From: CAYVIB01 sp964451365
GTDB lineage: Bacteria; Pseudomonadota; Gammaproteobacteria; Pseudomonadales; Cellvibrionaceae
Length of the DNA stretch: 64,000 bases
Direction of reading: 5' to 3'
NCBI GenBank assembly: GCA_964451365.1
Contig: CAYVIB010000006.1
Location: 1-64,000 of the forward strand
Below the pieces are notes generated by a model. The model searched no databases. It was not told the origin of the DNA and worked only from the letters and a program-made list of their open reading frames with translations. Shown here piece by piece: positions 21,101-27,680 of this stretch; within the stretch, counting starts at the first letter, position 1, and each line of letters starts with the position of its first letter. Made by a program: the position numbers and the translations under genes.

Positions 21101-23157
21101 TGGGATTGGCCCGTGGTTACCTGAACCGCCCTGCACTCACCCAGGAACGATTCATCCCCAACCCATTTTACGATGCGCGCGACCCTGCCAGCAGCACACG
21201 CCTGTACAAAACCGGTGATCTCGCGCGCTGGCTGTCGGGCGGCAACCTGCTTTTTCTGGGGCGCCTGGACCACCAGGTAAAGTTGCGCGGATTCCGTATC
21301 GAATTGGGAGAAATTGAAAATGCCCTGCTGAGTCTTGACCAAGTGCGCGAGGCCGTGGCGGTGGCGCGAGCCGAGGCCCCGGACAGGCAGCAACTGGTGG
21401 CATACGTGGTAGCAAGCGAGCAGATCGAACCTCAAGTGTCAACGGAAAACCTACGCGCGCGACTGTGTGAGAGCCTGCCTGAATACATGGTCCCGGCGGC
21501 CTTCGTGATGCTTAACGCCCTGCCCCTGACACCCAGCGGCAAGATCGACCGCAAAGCCTTGCCGACACCGGATTTTGCCGAACAACAACATTTGTACGTG
21601 CCTCCCGCAACAGAGACAGAAAAATTGTTGTGCACCATTTGGGCCGACGTATTGAAAGTGGAGCGCGTCGGCATTCACGACAATTTTTTCCATCTGGGAG
21701 GCGACTCGTTGCTCGTTATTAAACTAATGTCCCGGATGAACGAAAAAGGACACCGCTATCCACTAAAAACCATTATGGAAAATCCGACGATTTCCAAAAT
21801 TTCCGCCATAGGTTCCGAAAGCCTGCAAAGCAGGAATGAATCGCACCAATCGCCGTTGAGCGGGCTTATTCCTCTCACCATGTCGCAAAAATGGCTGCTT
21901 AACAGTGGCTTATACTCCAACTCGCAGTGGCTGGGAATCTGGATATTTGATGTTTCCGCCGGCAGTATCGATTTTGATTTCCTTAAAATGGCCATTATCG
22001 CCATTCAAAACATGCACGATGCCCTTCGCGCCACATTCGTTAAAAAGAACGGCGAATGGCTCGCAAATATCGAACCGGAGTTTAGTGATATCGCGCTTCC
22101 GCAAATCGATTTATCCAACGAAAGCAGCCTGACCGACGCCAACTACCGGCTGACAGAATATGTAAAATCCCTGCGCAAGCGACTGGACATTTTTGCGGGC
22201 CCTACATTCATCGTGGCCCACGCCTCAATGCCGGAGGGCGTTCCGGATAAAATATGCATGCTGGCCCACCACCTGGTATACGACTTGTATTCACTGGATG
22301 TTATCCAAAGCGACTTCACCAGACTTTATCATTCCTATTGCGATACACGCAACCTGACCGTCAACAGACCACCGTCGTCCATAAAAGACGTGGCTGAGTG
22401 GGCAAATAACGAAGAGGAATCGCAAAAACTTTTCGGCGAGGTAAAGAAATGGTTGTCGGACTTCTCAATCCAACCCATCCCCAAGGATTTCGATGCCTCT
22501 GATGAGGAGAACCTTGTCTCGTCGACAGATGCTGTCAATAGATCGATTGAGCTTCCTGCCCGCGACAGGCGGACGAGTATCAGCATTGTCGACTACTGCT
22601 ACATTTCGCTGATAAACGCAATCGCGCATTTTTCCGGAAGTGACAGCATTCAATTTATATCGGTGTCCGCCATCAGAAACGATATCTCGCTCGCCACGGG
22701 ATTGGATTTATCCCGAACCGTCGGATATATAAACAGCGCAAAAATTATTGTCCTTAATAAATTTTCCGGGAGTACCGCGTTAGACCGCCTAAATTCACTG
22801 CACCATCAGCTTAACAACATTCCCTATGGAGGACTGTTCAATCGCGACATTCAGGAATATAAAAACCGGGATGGAAAACCGCTGGTAACCAACGAAATCA
22901 AATTTAACTATCTGGGTTCCGGGCTCAGCGAACCCCAGGAAAGCCTGTTAAAGTTCGATGAGGCTCTCTCGAAAAGTTTTATTTCCCGAGAAGTCGTCGA
23001 CGGAATCCGCGATGGTCTATTATTCATCTATGCCGGAACTCAAAAAGGCAGGCTCGAAATCCGATTCGAGTACAGCACGAACTTCCATAAAAAATCCACA
23101 CTGGAATCAATCGCCGATCGCTTTATCGAAGAGTTTGACTGGCTTATTGGGCACTAA
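15196..23157 (+). CDS. NRPS: TubC_N-C-A(Tyr)-PCP-dual C/E-A(Ser)-PCP-E-like
   Basis: A 2653-residue synthetase with two modules. Residues 1-52 (ILKALEQKGIQIVVNEN...) match the TubC_N docking domain. C1 (about 75-500) has HHIAADG near 206. A1 (about 525-1015) gives the code D-A-S-T-V-A-A-V-C-K, a tyrosine-type signature; PCP1 has LGGHSL near 1075. The next condensation domain (about 1145-1560) opens like dual condensation/epimerisation domains (VPGGAPNIQDIYPLAPVQEG, ILFHHMMNNEQD) and has HHIIADH near 1297. A2 (about 1610-2095) gives D-V-W-H-F-S-L-I-D-K, serine-type; PCP2 has LGGDSL near 2168, the variant usual before epimerisation domains. The last domain (2210-2653) resembles an E domain (HHLVYD, DLSRTVGYI, IKFNYLG) but is degenerate. 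No thioesterase or reductase follows, so release is unexplained. Confidence 0.93.
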   Translation: MKTAIEILKALEQKGIQIVVNENHNLTIRGDKSSIDADLIDAIRSNKDLIVSFLRKLNRPEAIERIARTGKPVAASFAQQRLWMLDKLDGQSAHYHIPGLIEMKGALFVPALEQALLSILQRHESLRTCFVENESGEPRQTVRDAKGFAIQQFDVSTLADDVRQEEIRRLIALEIQRPFNLRCDLMLRASLVRRTTDEYILLVVMHHIAADGWSLSILINEVSALYSAYIQGQANPLPALEIQYIDYALWQRNWLQGEVLERKWHYWETQLLDLPEAHSLPLDYPRPAVQTFRGATLRRQIGSPARDRLLDFCRNQGATLFMGLHAAFSVLLSRYSNESDIVVGSPIANREQEEVANLIGLFVNILVLRSDLSDNPDFITLLHRSKQLLLDASAHQQVPFEYIVERLQPERNLSHSPLFQIMLVLQNNEKGILELPNLEIRSISGADDTVAKYDLTLNVTETQAGLSLEWEYNRDLFHEASILRMAGHFEILLNALLDAPTENVFKVNMFNKTEHHQLLTEWNDTCVDYPRDACIHELIEARATDSPEAVAVVFENQQLTYGELNVRANRLAHYLIEEKQIEPDTLIGVYIERSLDLIIAILGILKAGAAYVPLDPTYPAARLEYMLTDANLCTVITHRKLLATMPINQALCLDDEELKKLLEKKSGHNPPSGKVSPDNLAYVIYTSGSTGRPKGVLLEHRGLVNLAIAQASGFRVRPGDRMLQFASIAFDAAVSEIMVALISGAELILLRDETVKSPQEVSNVVKRHLVTHATLPPALLPVLNPEDWLSVTTMVIAGEACSRKQAEIWSKGRVFINAYGPSESTVCATMGIFRKEDACLHMGRPIQNVVAYVMNSAGQLCPVGTAGELHIGGAGLARAYLNQPALTREKFISNPFFDKSNPYSSRRLYKTGDRVRWTAEGYLEFLGRLDDQIKIRGFRVELGEIANTLRNIEGVRDALVLARADTQGGRQLAAYVVAPDAGVSHQVLTDRLRSHLRRNLPEQLIPAAFAILEALPLTPNGKIDRKALPAPDVTLQQAGYTPPATDTEKLLCTVWADVLKVKRVGTHDNFFHLGGHSLLAVAVISKLQQNGFSLTAQQFFSSPTVAEQANALTRSSPPDRFIAPVNRIPENCARLTPAMLPLVKLSEEELDRIIARVPGGAPNIQDIYPLAPVQEGILFHHMMNNEQDPYVLSMLLRFDNTKAGESFIAGLQNVIDRHDALRTAVLWDNLTVPVQVVYRRASLRIESVPPIAGTDVRQQMRQLCSQAVAIDLQQAPLVCLTVAPDPDTGECFVLCRCHHIIADHVGLYTIVREVLAYQKHGLTRLAPPSSYRDFIAYVQQQSPEEAQAYFQSMLGDVEESTAPFNLRDVRGDGQDIEEVIQPVAEQTATAIRTLARQLNVSPATLFHVAWAKVISACSAREDVVFGTVLSGRLQAVKNIEDMLGAFINTLPIRIRLEEQSIQDVVRQVHQRLVELPPYEQIPLTLAQRCSPLPKDVPLFSAILNYRHGIGMHEASLSASLGVEVLMAHERTNYPLCLCVDDLEDGNFSLTVQAAASIGAQRIAVYMQTALARLVLHLQSSPEMKIRRLEILPNTERHQLLAQWNATAQSYPRDKCIHELFEARVATSPDAPALVYEEQMLSYLELNKRANRLARYLLEEHRLNPDGLVGICLERSIEMVVAILAIQKAGGAYVPLDPDYPTARLAYMLEDAEVSTVLTQGCLRERLPLHGIPVIELDDVRFQAGLNDYTTDNLSAADLGLTPQNLAYVIYTSGSTGQPKGVMIEHRSLVNRIVWMDRCYGASPSDRILQKTPFSFDVSVWEFFWPLTAGAVLVMAPPGVHKNPLALSKVIQAQRITKLHFVPSMLGSMLTLGDLSNCESLRQVFCSGEALPLHCVEQFYDRCHCATLHNLYGPTEAAIDVSYWRCSDKEATHESVPIGRPIANTQLYVLDSHGKLLPPGVAGELYIGGVGLARGYLNRPALTQERFIPNPFYDARDPASSTRLYKTGDLARWLSGGNLLFLGRLDHQVKLRGFRIELGEIENALLSLDQVREAVAVARAEAPDRQQLVAYVVASEQIEPQVSTENLRARLCESLPEYMVPAAFVMLNALPLTPSGKIDRKALPTPDFAEQQHLYVPPATETEKLLCTIWADVLKVERVGIHDNFFHLGGDSLLVIKLMSRMNEKGHRYPLKTIMENPTISKISAIGSESLQSRNESHQSPLSGLIPLTMSQKWLLNSGLYSNSQWLGIWIFDVSAGSIDFDFLKMAIIAIQNMHDALRATFVKKNGEWLANIEPEFSDIALPQIDLSNESSLTDANYRLTEYVKSLRKRLDIFAGPTFIVAHASMPEGVPDKICMLAHHLVYDLYSLDVIQSDFTRLYHSYCDTRNLTVNRPPSSIKDVAEWANNEEESQKLFGEVKKWLSDFSIQPIPKDFDASDEENLVSSTDAVNRSIELPARDRRTSISIVDYCYISLINAIAHFSGSDSIQFISVSAIRNDISLATGLDLSRTVGYINSAKIIVLNKFSGSTALDRLNSLHHQLNNIPYGGLFNRDIQEYKNRDGKPLVTNEIKFNYLGSGLSEPQESLLKFDEALSKSFISREVVDGIRDGLLFIYAGTQKGRLEIRFEYSTNFHKKSTLESIADRFIEEFDWLIGH

Positions 23158-23299
23158 CGGATCTATCGCGGGTAACATCGATAACTGCCGGTGCGTATGA
23201 CTACCCTTTTCGCGCACTTGTATTTATTTTTATTCAGTTCCTGACGGAATGCCCAGCCTGCTCACTGTTCGCGTTGAATAATTTCTTTTTTGGGGATTC

Positions 23300-23329
23300 A
23301 TCCGGCTATTTCCGGGGAAATAGCCGGAT
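23300..23329. terminator. Strong hairpin between convergent NRPS and gdhA
   Basis: A perfect 14-base inverted repeat (ATCCGGCTATTTCC and its complement) separated by only two G residues, lying between the NRPS stop and the gdhA stop. Neither side is immediately followed by a T-run, so it is not a textbook intrinsic terminator. Its place between convergent genes makes a bidirectional termination or mRNA 3'-end role the simplest reading. Confidence 0.5.
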
Positions 23330-23390
23330 CGACAAGTTGTTGAACAATCCTTTTTTCGATAATCTGGTTCCATTCAGAAATGTATTAGAG

Positions 23391-24737
23391 TTAAATTACA
23401 CCCAACGCCAACATGGCTTCCGCCACGCGCCGGAAGCCGGCAATATTGGCGCCCACCACATAGTTATTCTTGAAACCGTACTCCTCCGCGGTTTGATAAC
23501 AATCGTCGTGAATGCCGATCATAATTTTTTGCAGGCGTTGCTCCGTGTGTTCGAATGTCCATTTGTCGCGACTGGCATTTTGTTGCATCTCCAGCGCGGA
23601 TGTCGCCACGCCTCCGGCGTTGGCCGCCTTTCCCGGTCCGTAAGCCACATTTGCCTCCTGGAACACCTTAATAGCGGCGGGAGTGGACGGCATATTCGCC
23701 CCCTCGCTTACCGCCATGCAGCCGTTTTTTATCAATGTTTTTGCCGAATCTTCATCAAGTTCGTTTTGCGTTGCGCAAGGCAGGGCAACATCGCAGGGAA
23801 TGGTCCAGATATTGCCGTCCGAAAGATACTGTGCATTGGGATGCTCTTCAACATAGGCGGCAATACGCTCGCGTTTTTCCTCCTTCAGGTATTTCACCGT
23901 ATCGATATTAATTCCGACGGAATCGAAAATAACGCCGTTGGAATCAGAGCAGGCAACCACCCTGGCGCCGAGTGCCTGTAACTTTTCCATTGCATAAATG
24001 GCGACATTGCCAGCGCCGGAGACAACGCAGGTTTTACCATCCAGATCCTCGCCCCGCACACGCAACATTTCCCGCGCAAAGAACACCGCGCCATAACCCG
24101 TCGCCTCGCGCCGTACCAGCGCGCCGCCCCATTGCGGACTCTTGCCGGTCAGCACGCCGGACTCGTAGCGGTTGGTAATTCTTTTGTACTGCCCGAAGAG
24201 ATAACCAATTTCGCGCGCGCCAACACCGATATCGCCAGCCGGAACATCCGTCATCTCGCCGATGTGCCGATACAATTCTGTCATGAAACTCTGGCAAAAG
24301 CGCATGACTTCATCGTCCGTTTTCCCTTTCGGATCGAAATCGGAACCGCCCTTGGCGCCGCCGATGGGCATGCCGGAAAGCGCGTTTTTGAAGGTTTGCT
24401 CAAAACCGAGGAATTTGATCGTGCCAAGATAGACCGACGGATGAAAACGCAGACCGCCTTTGTATGGCCCCAGAGCGCTATTGAACCCGACGCGAAAACC
24501 ACGATGGATCCGCACTTCACCGGTATCATCCTGCCAGGGCACGCGGAAAATAATCTGTCGTTCCGGCTCGCAAATGCGCTCGATAATCTTGTGCTCGGCG
24601 TATTCCGGGTGTTTGGTCAACACCGGTCCCAGCGTTTCAATGACCTCCTTCACCGCCTGATGAAATTCATGCTCTCCCTGGTTGCGCCTGACAACAACTT
24701 TAAAAATTTTTTCCAATCGTTCATTAACGTTCAACAT
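23391..24737 (-). CDS. gdhA: NADP-type glutamate dehydrogenase
   Basis: A 448-residue hexameric glutamate dehydrogenase that reductively aminates 2-oxoglutarate with ammonium to glutamate in the cytosol. The substrate region is clear: GPYKGGLRFHPSV, GGAKGGSDFDPKGK with the catalytic lysines, and FMTELYRHIG, then DVPAGDIGVGAREIGYLFGQYKR; the Rossmann domain shows VSGAGNVAIY, and SEGANMPSTPAA follows. Length and motifs match E. coli GdhA. It is monocistronic, convergent with the NRPS operon. An NsrR-like palindrome lies 82 bases upstream of the ATG, hinting at nitric oxide-responsive control, which would be unusual for this gene. Confidence 0.96.
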   Translation of the reverse strand: MLNVNERLEKIFKVVVRRNQGEHEFHQAVKEVIETLGPVLTKHPEYAEHKIIERICEPERQIIFRVPWQDDTGEVRIHRGFRVGFNSALGPYKGGLRFHPSVYLGTIKFLGFEQTFKNALSGMPIGGAKGGSDFDPKGKTDDEVMRFCQSFMTELYRHIGEMTDVPAGDIGVGAREIGYLFGQYKRITNRYESGVLTGKSPQWGGALVRREATGYGAVFFAREMLRVRGEDLDGKTCVVSGAGNVAIYAMEKLQALGARVVACSDSNGVIFDSVGINIDTVKYLKEEKRERIAAYVEEHPNAQYLSDGNIWTIPCDVALPCATQNELDEDSAKTLIKNGCMAVSEGANMPSTPAAIKVFQEANVAYGPGKAANAGGVATSALEMQQNASRDKWTFEHTEQRLQKIMIGIHDDCYQTAEEYGFKNNYVVGANIAGFRRVAEAMLALGVI

Positions 24738-24818
24738 TCACAATACCTTTGATAATCGTTTCCAGGGAAAAAACAGCATTTTCCATTTAGGTCATGGTAC
24801 ATGCCTTTGCATTGGTAT

Positions 24819-24841
24819 AAGATGTATTTTATGCGCATCTT
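24819..24841. promoter_or_regulatory. NsrR-like operator upstream of gdhA
   Basis: Left half AAGATGTATTT matches the NsrR half-site fully; after one central base the right half ATGCGCATCTT matches 8 of 11 positions of the expected AAATGCATCTT. The spacing equals that of the two operators at 42291 and 42317. It lies 82 bases before the gdhA ATG. A chance match is possible because these half-sites are AT-rich. Confidence 0.4.
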
Positions 24842-24945
24842 TTAAGCGAGTCCACACATTTTAAAATGTCAACACAAATCAAATGGACACGTTATGTATG
24901 GAAATGTTCATTGCGAGACCGGCCCTGATCCCGGGTTTTATAAAT

Positions 24946-24973
24946 TTGACTTTCCCGGTTTCCAAGGTAAGAT
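24946..24973 (+). promoter_or_regulatory. Candidate sigma70 promoter
   Basis: TTGACT, a 16-base spacer, then TAAGAT: close to the -35 and -10 consensus. It points towards the GC-rich hairpin at 25064 and the small lysine-rich gene at 25262. It is based on consensus similarity alone. Confidence 0.35.
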
Positions 24974-24979
24974 GTTGTA

Positions 24980-25100
24980 AGATTAAATTTTCCTCGACAA
25001 TATTCATGGTCAAGAACAGCCAATTATTTATCTGGAGAACTTTCCCCGCCTTCCCCTTCTGATCCGGGTGCGCTTCGGGCACCCGGCCTCTCTGTTTTAG
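24980..25100 (+). ncRNA. Candidate small RNA with 3' terminator hairpin
   Basis: Downstream of the promoter-like signal there is no open frame of note. About 85 bases later comes the hairpin CCGGGTGC/GCACCCGG (25064-25086) with a TTCG-containing loop, then CCTCTCTGTTTT. Promoter, about 105 bases, stem-loop and T-tract together resemble a short independent transcript. It could instead be an attenuated leader for the small protein gene at 25262. No known RNA family was recognised. Confidence 0.3.
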
Positions 25101-25261
25101 CCTCACTGAAACAAAACGCTTTATCGTCACAATCGCTCAAGCCGTTGAAAACGGCTTTGGGAATATTGGGCTTGTCGCGTCAGTTTTCAGCTTTGGGTCG
25201 CATCACCGGCATGCGTAAATACTCAATCCTTAACTTTACCAACCCGAGGATCGATATAGCT

Positions 25262-25363
25262 ATGTCTAAAGAAAAAAAGAAGAAATCACCTCAGAAAAGC
25301 CTTAAAGAGAAGCGGAAAGAAAAAAAATTGAAAAAAACCGGGAAAGGCATTTCCGATTTGTAG
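25262..25363 (+). CDS. Very small lysine-rich protein
   Basis: A 33-residue protein, MSKEKKKKSPQKSLKEKRKE followed by KKLKKTGKGISDL, about half of it Lys or Arg. A GAGGA Shine-Dalgarno sits at a proper distance upstream of the ATG and a stem-loop follows the stop, so it looks like a complete gene. Short basic proteins of this kind may bind nucleic acid or ribosomes, but no function is established here. A longer in-frame reading from 25145 is unlikely because its extension has no ribosome-binding site. Confidence 0.6.
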   Translation: MSKEKKKKSPQKSLKEKRKEKKLKKTGKGISDL

Positions 25364-25372
25364 GTGAAACCT

Positions 25373-25396
25373 GGGTGGCGGTATCTGCCGCTACCC
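25373..25396 (+). terminator. Stem-loop after the small lysine-rich gene
   Basis: GGGTGGCGG, a six-base loop TATCTG, then CCGCTACCC: nine pairs with one G-T. It begins 10 bases after the stop of the small gene and is followed by GTTAATTCTT, a weak T-tract. It is probably a terminator for the short gene, with partial read-through into the next one possible. Confidence 0.45.
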
Positions 25397-25417
25397 GTTA
25401 ATTCTTGGTAGTGAAAC

Positions 25418-25834
25418 GTGTTTGAATCCAGCCATCACATCACATTACTTTGCGAAAGCGACTTTAAAATCCTAAACGCACTGGATTGGAAAATCGACCC
25501 GCGAGACAGGCTGTTCCGAGAACGACAAGCAAAACTGAAGCACGCGATAGTCCTGGAAGACCATCTCTACCCGGTTTATCTGGTTAGAACTGGAGCAGTG
25601 GTTAGCCTGAAGGATTTAGGCACCGGATCAATCAGCCGCTTCCGGCTAACAGGTGGCAGTGTCGTTCCCAACGATTTCGCTAATGCGTCTTCGGATATTC
25701 CCGCGACCTCAGCGTTGGGAGCCACCCTTCTCGGCATGCAAGTTGGCGAGGATATAATGTGGACTTTGCCGCTGGGGCATATTCGATACCTTCGCATTTG
25801 CAGGTTAACTGCGCCTGAAAATTTTAAACCCTAA
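25418..25834 (+). CDS. Rnk/GreA-C-terminal-like protein
   Basis: A 138-residue protein. The C-terminal half (about 50-132) has the GreA/GreB C-terminal FKBP-like fold pattern as in Rnk: VYLVRTGAVVSLKDLGTGSISRF, then ATSALGATLLGMQVGEDIMW. In Rnk this domain follows a short coiled coil and contacts RNA polymerase. The N-terminal part differs from the true rnk gene at 36183. It starts with GTG; no nearby ATG fits. It lies 13 bases before the HAD phosphatase, so the two are probably co-transcribed. A role in transcription or nucleotide metabolism is inferred from family only. Confidence 0.65.
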   Translation: MFESSHHITLLCESDFKILNALDWKIDPRDRLFRERQAKLKHAIVLEDHLYPVYLVRTGAVVSLKDLGTGSISRFRLTGGSVVPNDFANASSDIPATSALGATLLGMQVGEDIMWTLPLGHIRYLRICRLTAPENFKP

Positions 25835-25847
25835 CGCAGATTGCGAT

Positions 25848-26486
25848 ATGATCCGATGCATTTTGTTCGATAGTGACGGGGTTGTCACAAACTGTGATAG
25901 CATTTGCAGCGAAGCACTTGCCATCGCTTTTTCCGACCTTCATATCTCACTTGATGCCGATGACATTAGGCAATTCAGGGGAAAAAGGCTGGAGGATACA
26001 ATGAAATTTTTTTCGGAAAAACATGACATCCAGCTCCCCGGTTATTTCTCGGACCAGTATCAACAAATTGTTTGGGAATTACTGGAGCGTAATCTCAACC
26101 CTGTTTCGGGAGTTGCAACGTTTTTGCGATGCTGTTCATTTCCGGTGGCTGCCGTTTCCAACGGTTCAATAGCCAGACTCGAGAAAACATTAACCATTTG
26201 CCAGCTGGCCAGGTTCTTCGGCAAAAGAATTTACAGCGCATCTGATTTGGGAGTGTGGAAGCCAAATCCGGCGCTATACAGTCTTGCCGCGTTTGATATG
26301 GGTTTTAACATCAAGGATTGTGTTGTGGTCGAAAGTAGCTCCGTGGGCGTCGAAGCTGCTATAAAATCCGGTGCGAAAACGCTCTTTTACGATATTCATG
26401 GTGAATATCATGGTTGGCCCGGTGTCAGAAATTTCAGGCATATGGATGAACTCAACAACCTTGTTGAAGAAATCCGTGATTTATAG
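25848..26486 (+). CDS. HAD-superfamily phosphatase (phosphoglycolate/YieH-like)
   Basis: A 212-residue cytosolic hydrolase expected to remove phosphate from a small metabolite. Motif I is LFDSDGVVTN with both Asp residues (D8 and D10); a helical cap follows (about 15-85); motif II is AVSNGS; the motif III Lys is in VWKPNPALY; motif IV reads VVVESSSVGVEAA. In relatives motif IV is usually EDS or GDS followed by xxG, so the second acidic residue is replaced by Ser; the Glu remains. The substrate cannot be read from the sequence. It is likely co-transcribed with the Rnk-like gene. Confidence 0.8.
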   Translation: MIRCILFDSDGVVTNCDSICSEALAIAFSDLHISLDADDIRQFRGKRLEDTMKFFSEKHDIQLPGYFSDQYQQIVWELLERNLNPVSGVATFLRCCSFPVAAVSNGSIARLEKTLTICQLARFFGKRIYSASDLGVWKPNPALYSLAAFDMGFNIKDCVVVESSSVGVEAAIKSGAKTLFYDIHGEYHGWPGVRNFRHMDELNNLVEEIRDL

Positions 26487-26561
26487 ATCACCGCTAAAAA
26501 TGCTTGCGCGGAGACCGCAAATCAATCATCAGAGGTGTCTATAGTTTAAATAGGTGTCGCG

Positions 26562-27308
26562 TCACCAAAGTTTCCACAAGAAAAACGCACTCATGGAAAA
26601 ACCGATGACCGCCACTAATACCCGCACGGCAATCGCCGGTATCCAACGCGCCAAAGGTGCGCCGAGATAGCCGCCGACAGTAGCGAAAATCACCATAACG
26701 GCGGCAAGCTGCCAATCGATCAGCCCGGTAACACCAAACGCCGCGACCGATGCGCTGGACAAAGCCAGCGACATCGCGTTCTTAAGTCCATTCATGACGT
26801 TGACGTCCCGCATACCCCACAAGTTGAACACGGCCAGTAACACGATACCAAGACCTCCGTTAAAATAGCCTCCATAGATGCTCACGGCCAGCAATCCCGC
26901 TACGTTGGGGGAAAACCCATGGCCTTCACGGCGCGCAAACCGGCGATTCAGACTTTCGCCAAACAAAAAGATCAAACTGCCCGCGAGCAAAATAAACGGA
27001 ACGACGGTCATGAACGCACGATTCGTTGATATCCAAAGCAGAAGCGCGCCGATAGTTCCACCTGTCACCCCAATGATCGTCAATCGGTACAATTGCCGGC
27101 GCGGAATGGTTTTCAGTTCCCTTCGGAATCCCAGCGTGCCGCCAAGATAACCAGGCAAAACCGCCACCGCTCCGGTTGCGTTGGCGATAACCGGCGGCAC
27201 TCCCACCATCAACAGCGCGGGAAAAGTCAGGAAGGTTCCACCACCGGCGATGGTGTTAATAATGCCGGCAAAAAACGCCGCGGCGATAAGCAAAACAGTA
27301 TCAGGCAA
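26562..27308 (-). CDS. TauE/SafE (TSUP) family exporter
   Basis: A 248-residue inner-membrane protein with about eight hydrophobic helices. The N-terminal motif GIINTIAGGGTFLTFPALL and the repeated GGYFNGGLGIVLL are hallmarks of the TSUP family, whose members export sulfite, sulfoacetate or related organosulfur anions. It is the last gene of the array starting at cysJ, only 22 bases after sugE. Sharing an operon with sulfite reductase supports sulfite as substrate, although other anions are possible. Confidence 0.85.
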   Translation of the reverse strand: MPDTVLLIAAAFFAGIINTIAGGGTFLTFPALLMVGVPPVIANATGAVAVLPGYLGGTLGFRRELKTIPRRQLYRLTIIGVTGGTIGALLLWISTNRAFMTVVPFILLAGSLIFLFGESLNRRFARREGHGFSPNVAGLLAVSIYGGYFNGGLGIVLLAVFNLWGMRDVNVMNGLKNAMSLALSSASVAAFGVTGLIDWQLAAVMVIFATVGGYLGAPLARWIPAIAVRVLVAVIGFSMSAFFLWKLW

Positions 27309-27330
27309 ATAAAAAAACCACGCGCGTTTT

Positions 27331-27648
27331 TCATGGAGTGAAAATTTTAAGACCGATTATTCCGGCGAGAATGAAACCAATGCAAACCAGCCTCGCTATC
27401 GACAGGGATTCGCCGAATAAAAAAATACCGGCCACCACGGTTCCCATCGCACCGATACCGGTCCATACCGCGTACGCGGTACCCAGCGGCAACTGTTTCA
27501 ATGCCAGCCCGAGCAAACCGATACTTACCGCCATCGCGCCGATGGTTGCCGCCGTTGGCCAGAACTTGCTAAAACCATTTGTGTACTTAAGGCCGACCGC
27601 CCAGGCGACTTCGAAAATTCCGGCAATGAGCAATATGATCCAGGCCAT
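27331..27648 (-). CDS. sugE: Small multidrug resistance exporter, SugE/Gdx type
   Basis: A 105-residue protein with four transmembrane helices. Family signs: the central Glu in GIFEVAWAVGLKYTNGF, then LKQLPLGTAYAVWTGIGAMG and LFGESLSIARL. SugE/Gdx proteins work as antiparallel dimers exchanging guanidinium or quaternary ammonium cations for protons. I saw no guanidine riboswitch upstream; the gene lies inside the cysJ-led array, 32 bases after the nitronate monooxygenase gene. Confidence 0.9.
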   Translation of the reverse strand: MAWIILLIAGIFEVAWAVGLKYTNGFSKFWPTAATIGAMAVSIGLLGLALKQLPLGTAYAVWTGIGAMGTVVAGIFLFGESLSIARLVCIGFILAGIIGLKIFTP

Positions 27649-27680
27649 CCATTCCCCCTCCGCGGGACAAAACCCACACC

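Larger units (their letters stand above)
24738..25261. other. Intergenic region with regulatory and small-RNA-like signals
   Basis: No protein gene is supported between gdhA and the small lysine-rich gene. It holds an NsrR-like palindrome (24819-24841), a sigma70-like promoter (24946-24973), a candidate short transcript ending at a GC-rich hairpin (25064-25086), and a second small hairpin near 25139-25157 (AAGCCGTT/AACGGCTT). Confidence 0.5.

Noticed and set aside
25139..25157. AAGCCGTT/AACGGCTT hairpin
   Set aside because: Too short and without a T-run to call a terminator; a similar CCGTTGAAAACGG occurs near 51550, probably by chance.
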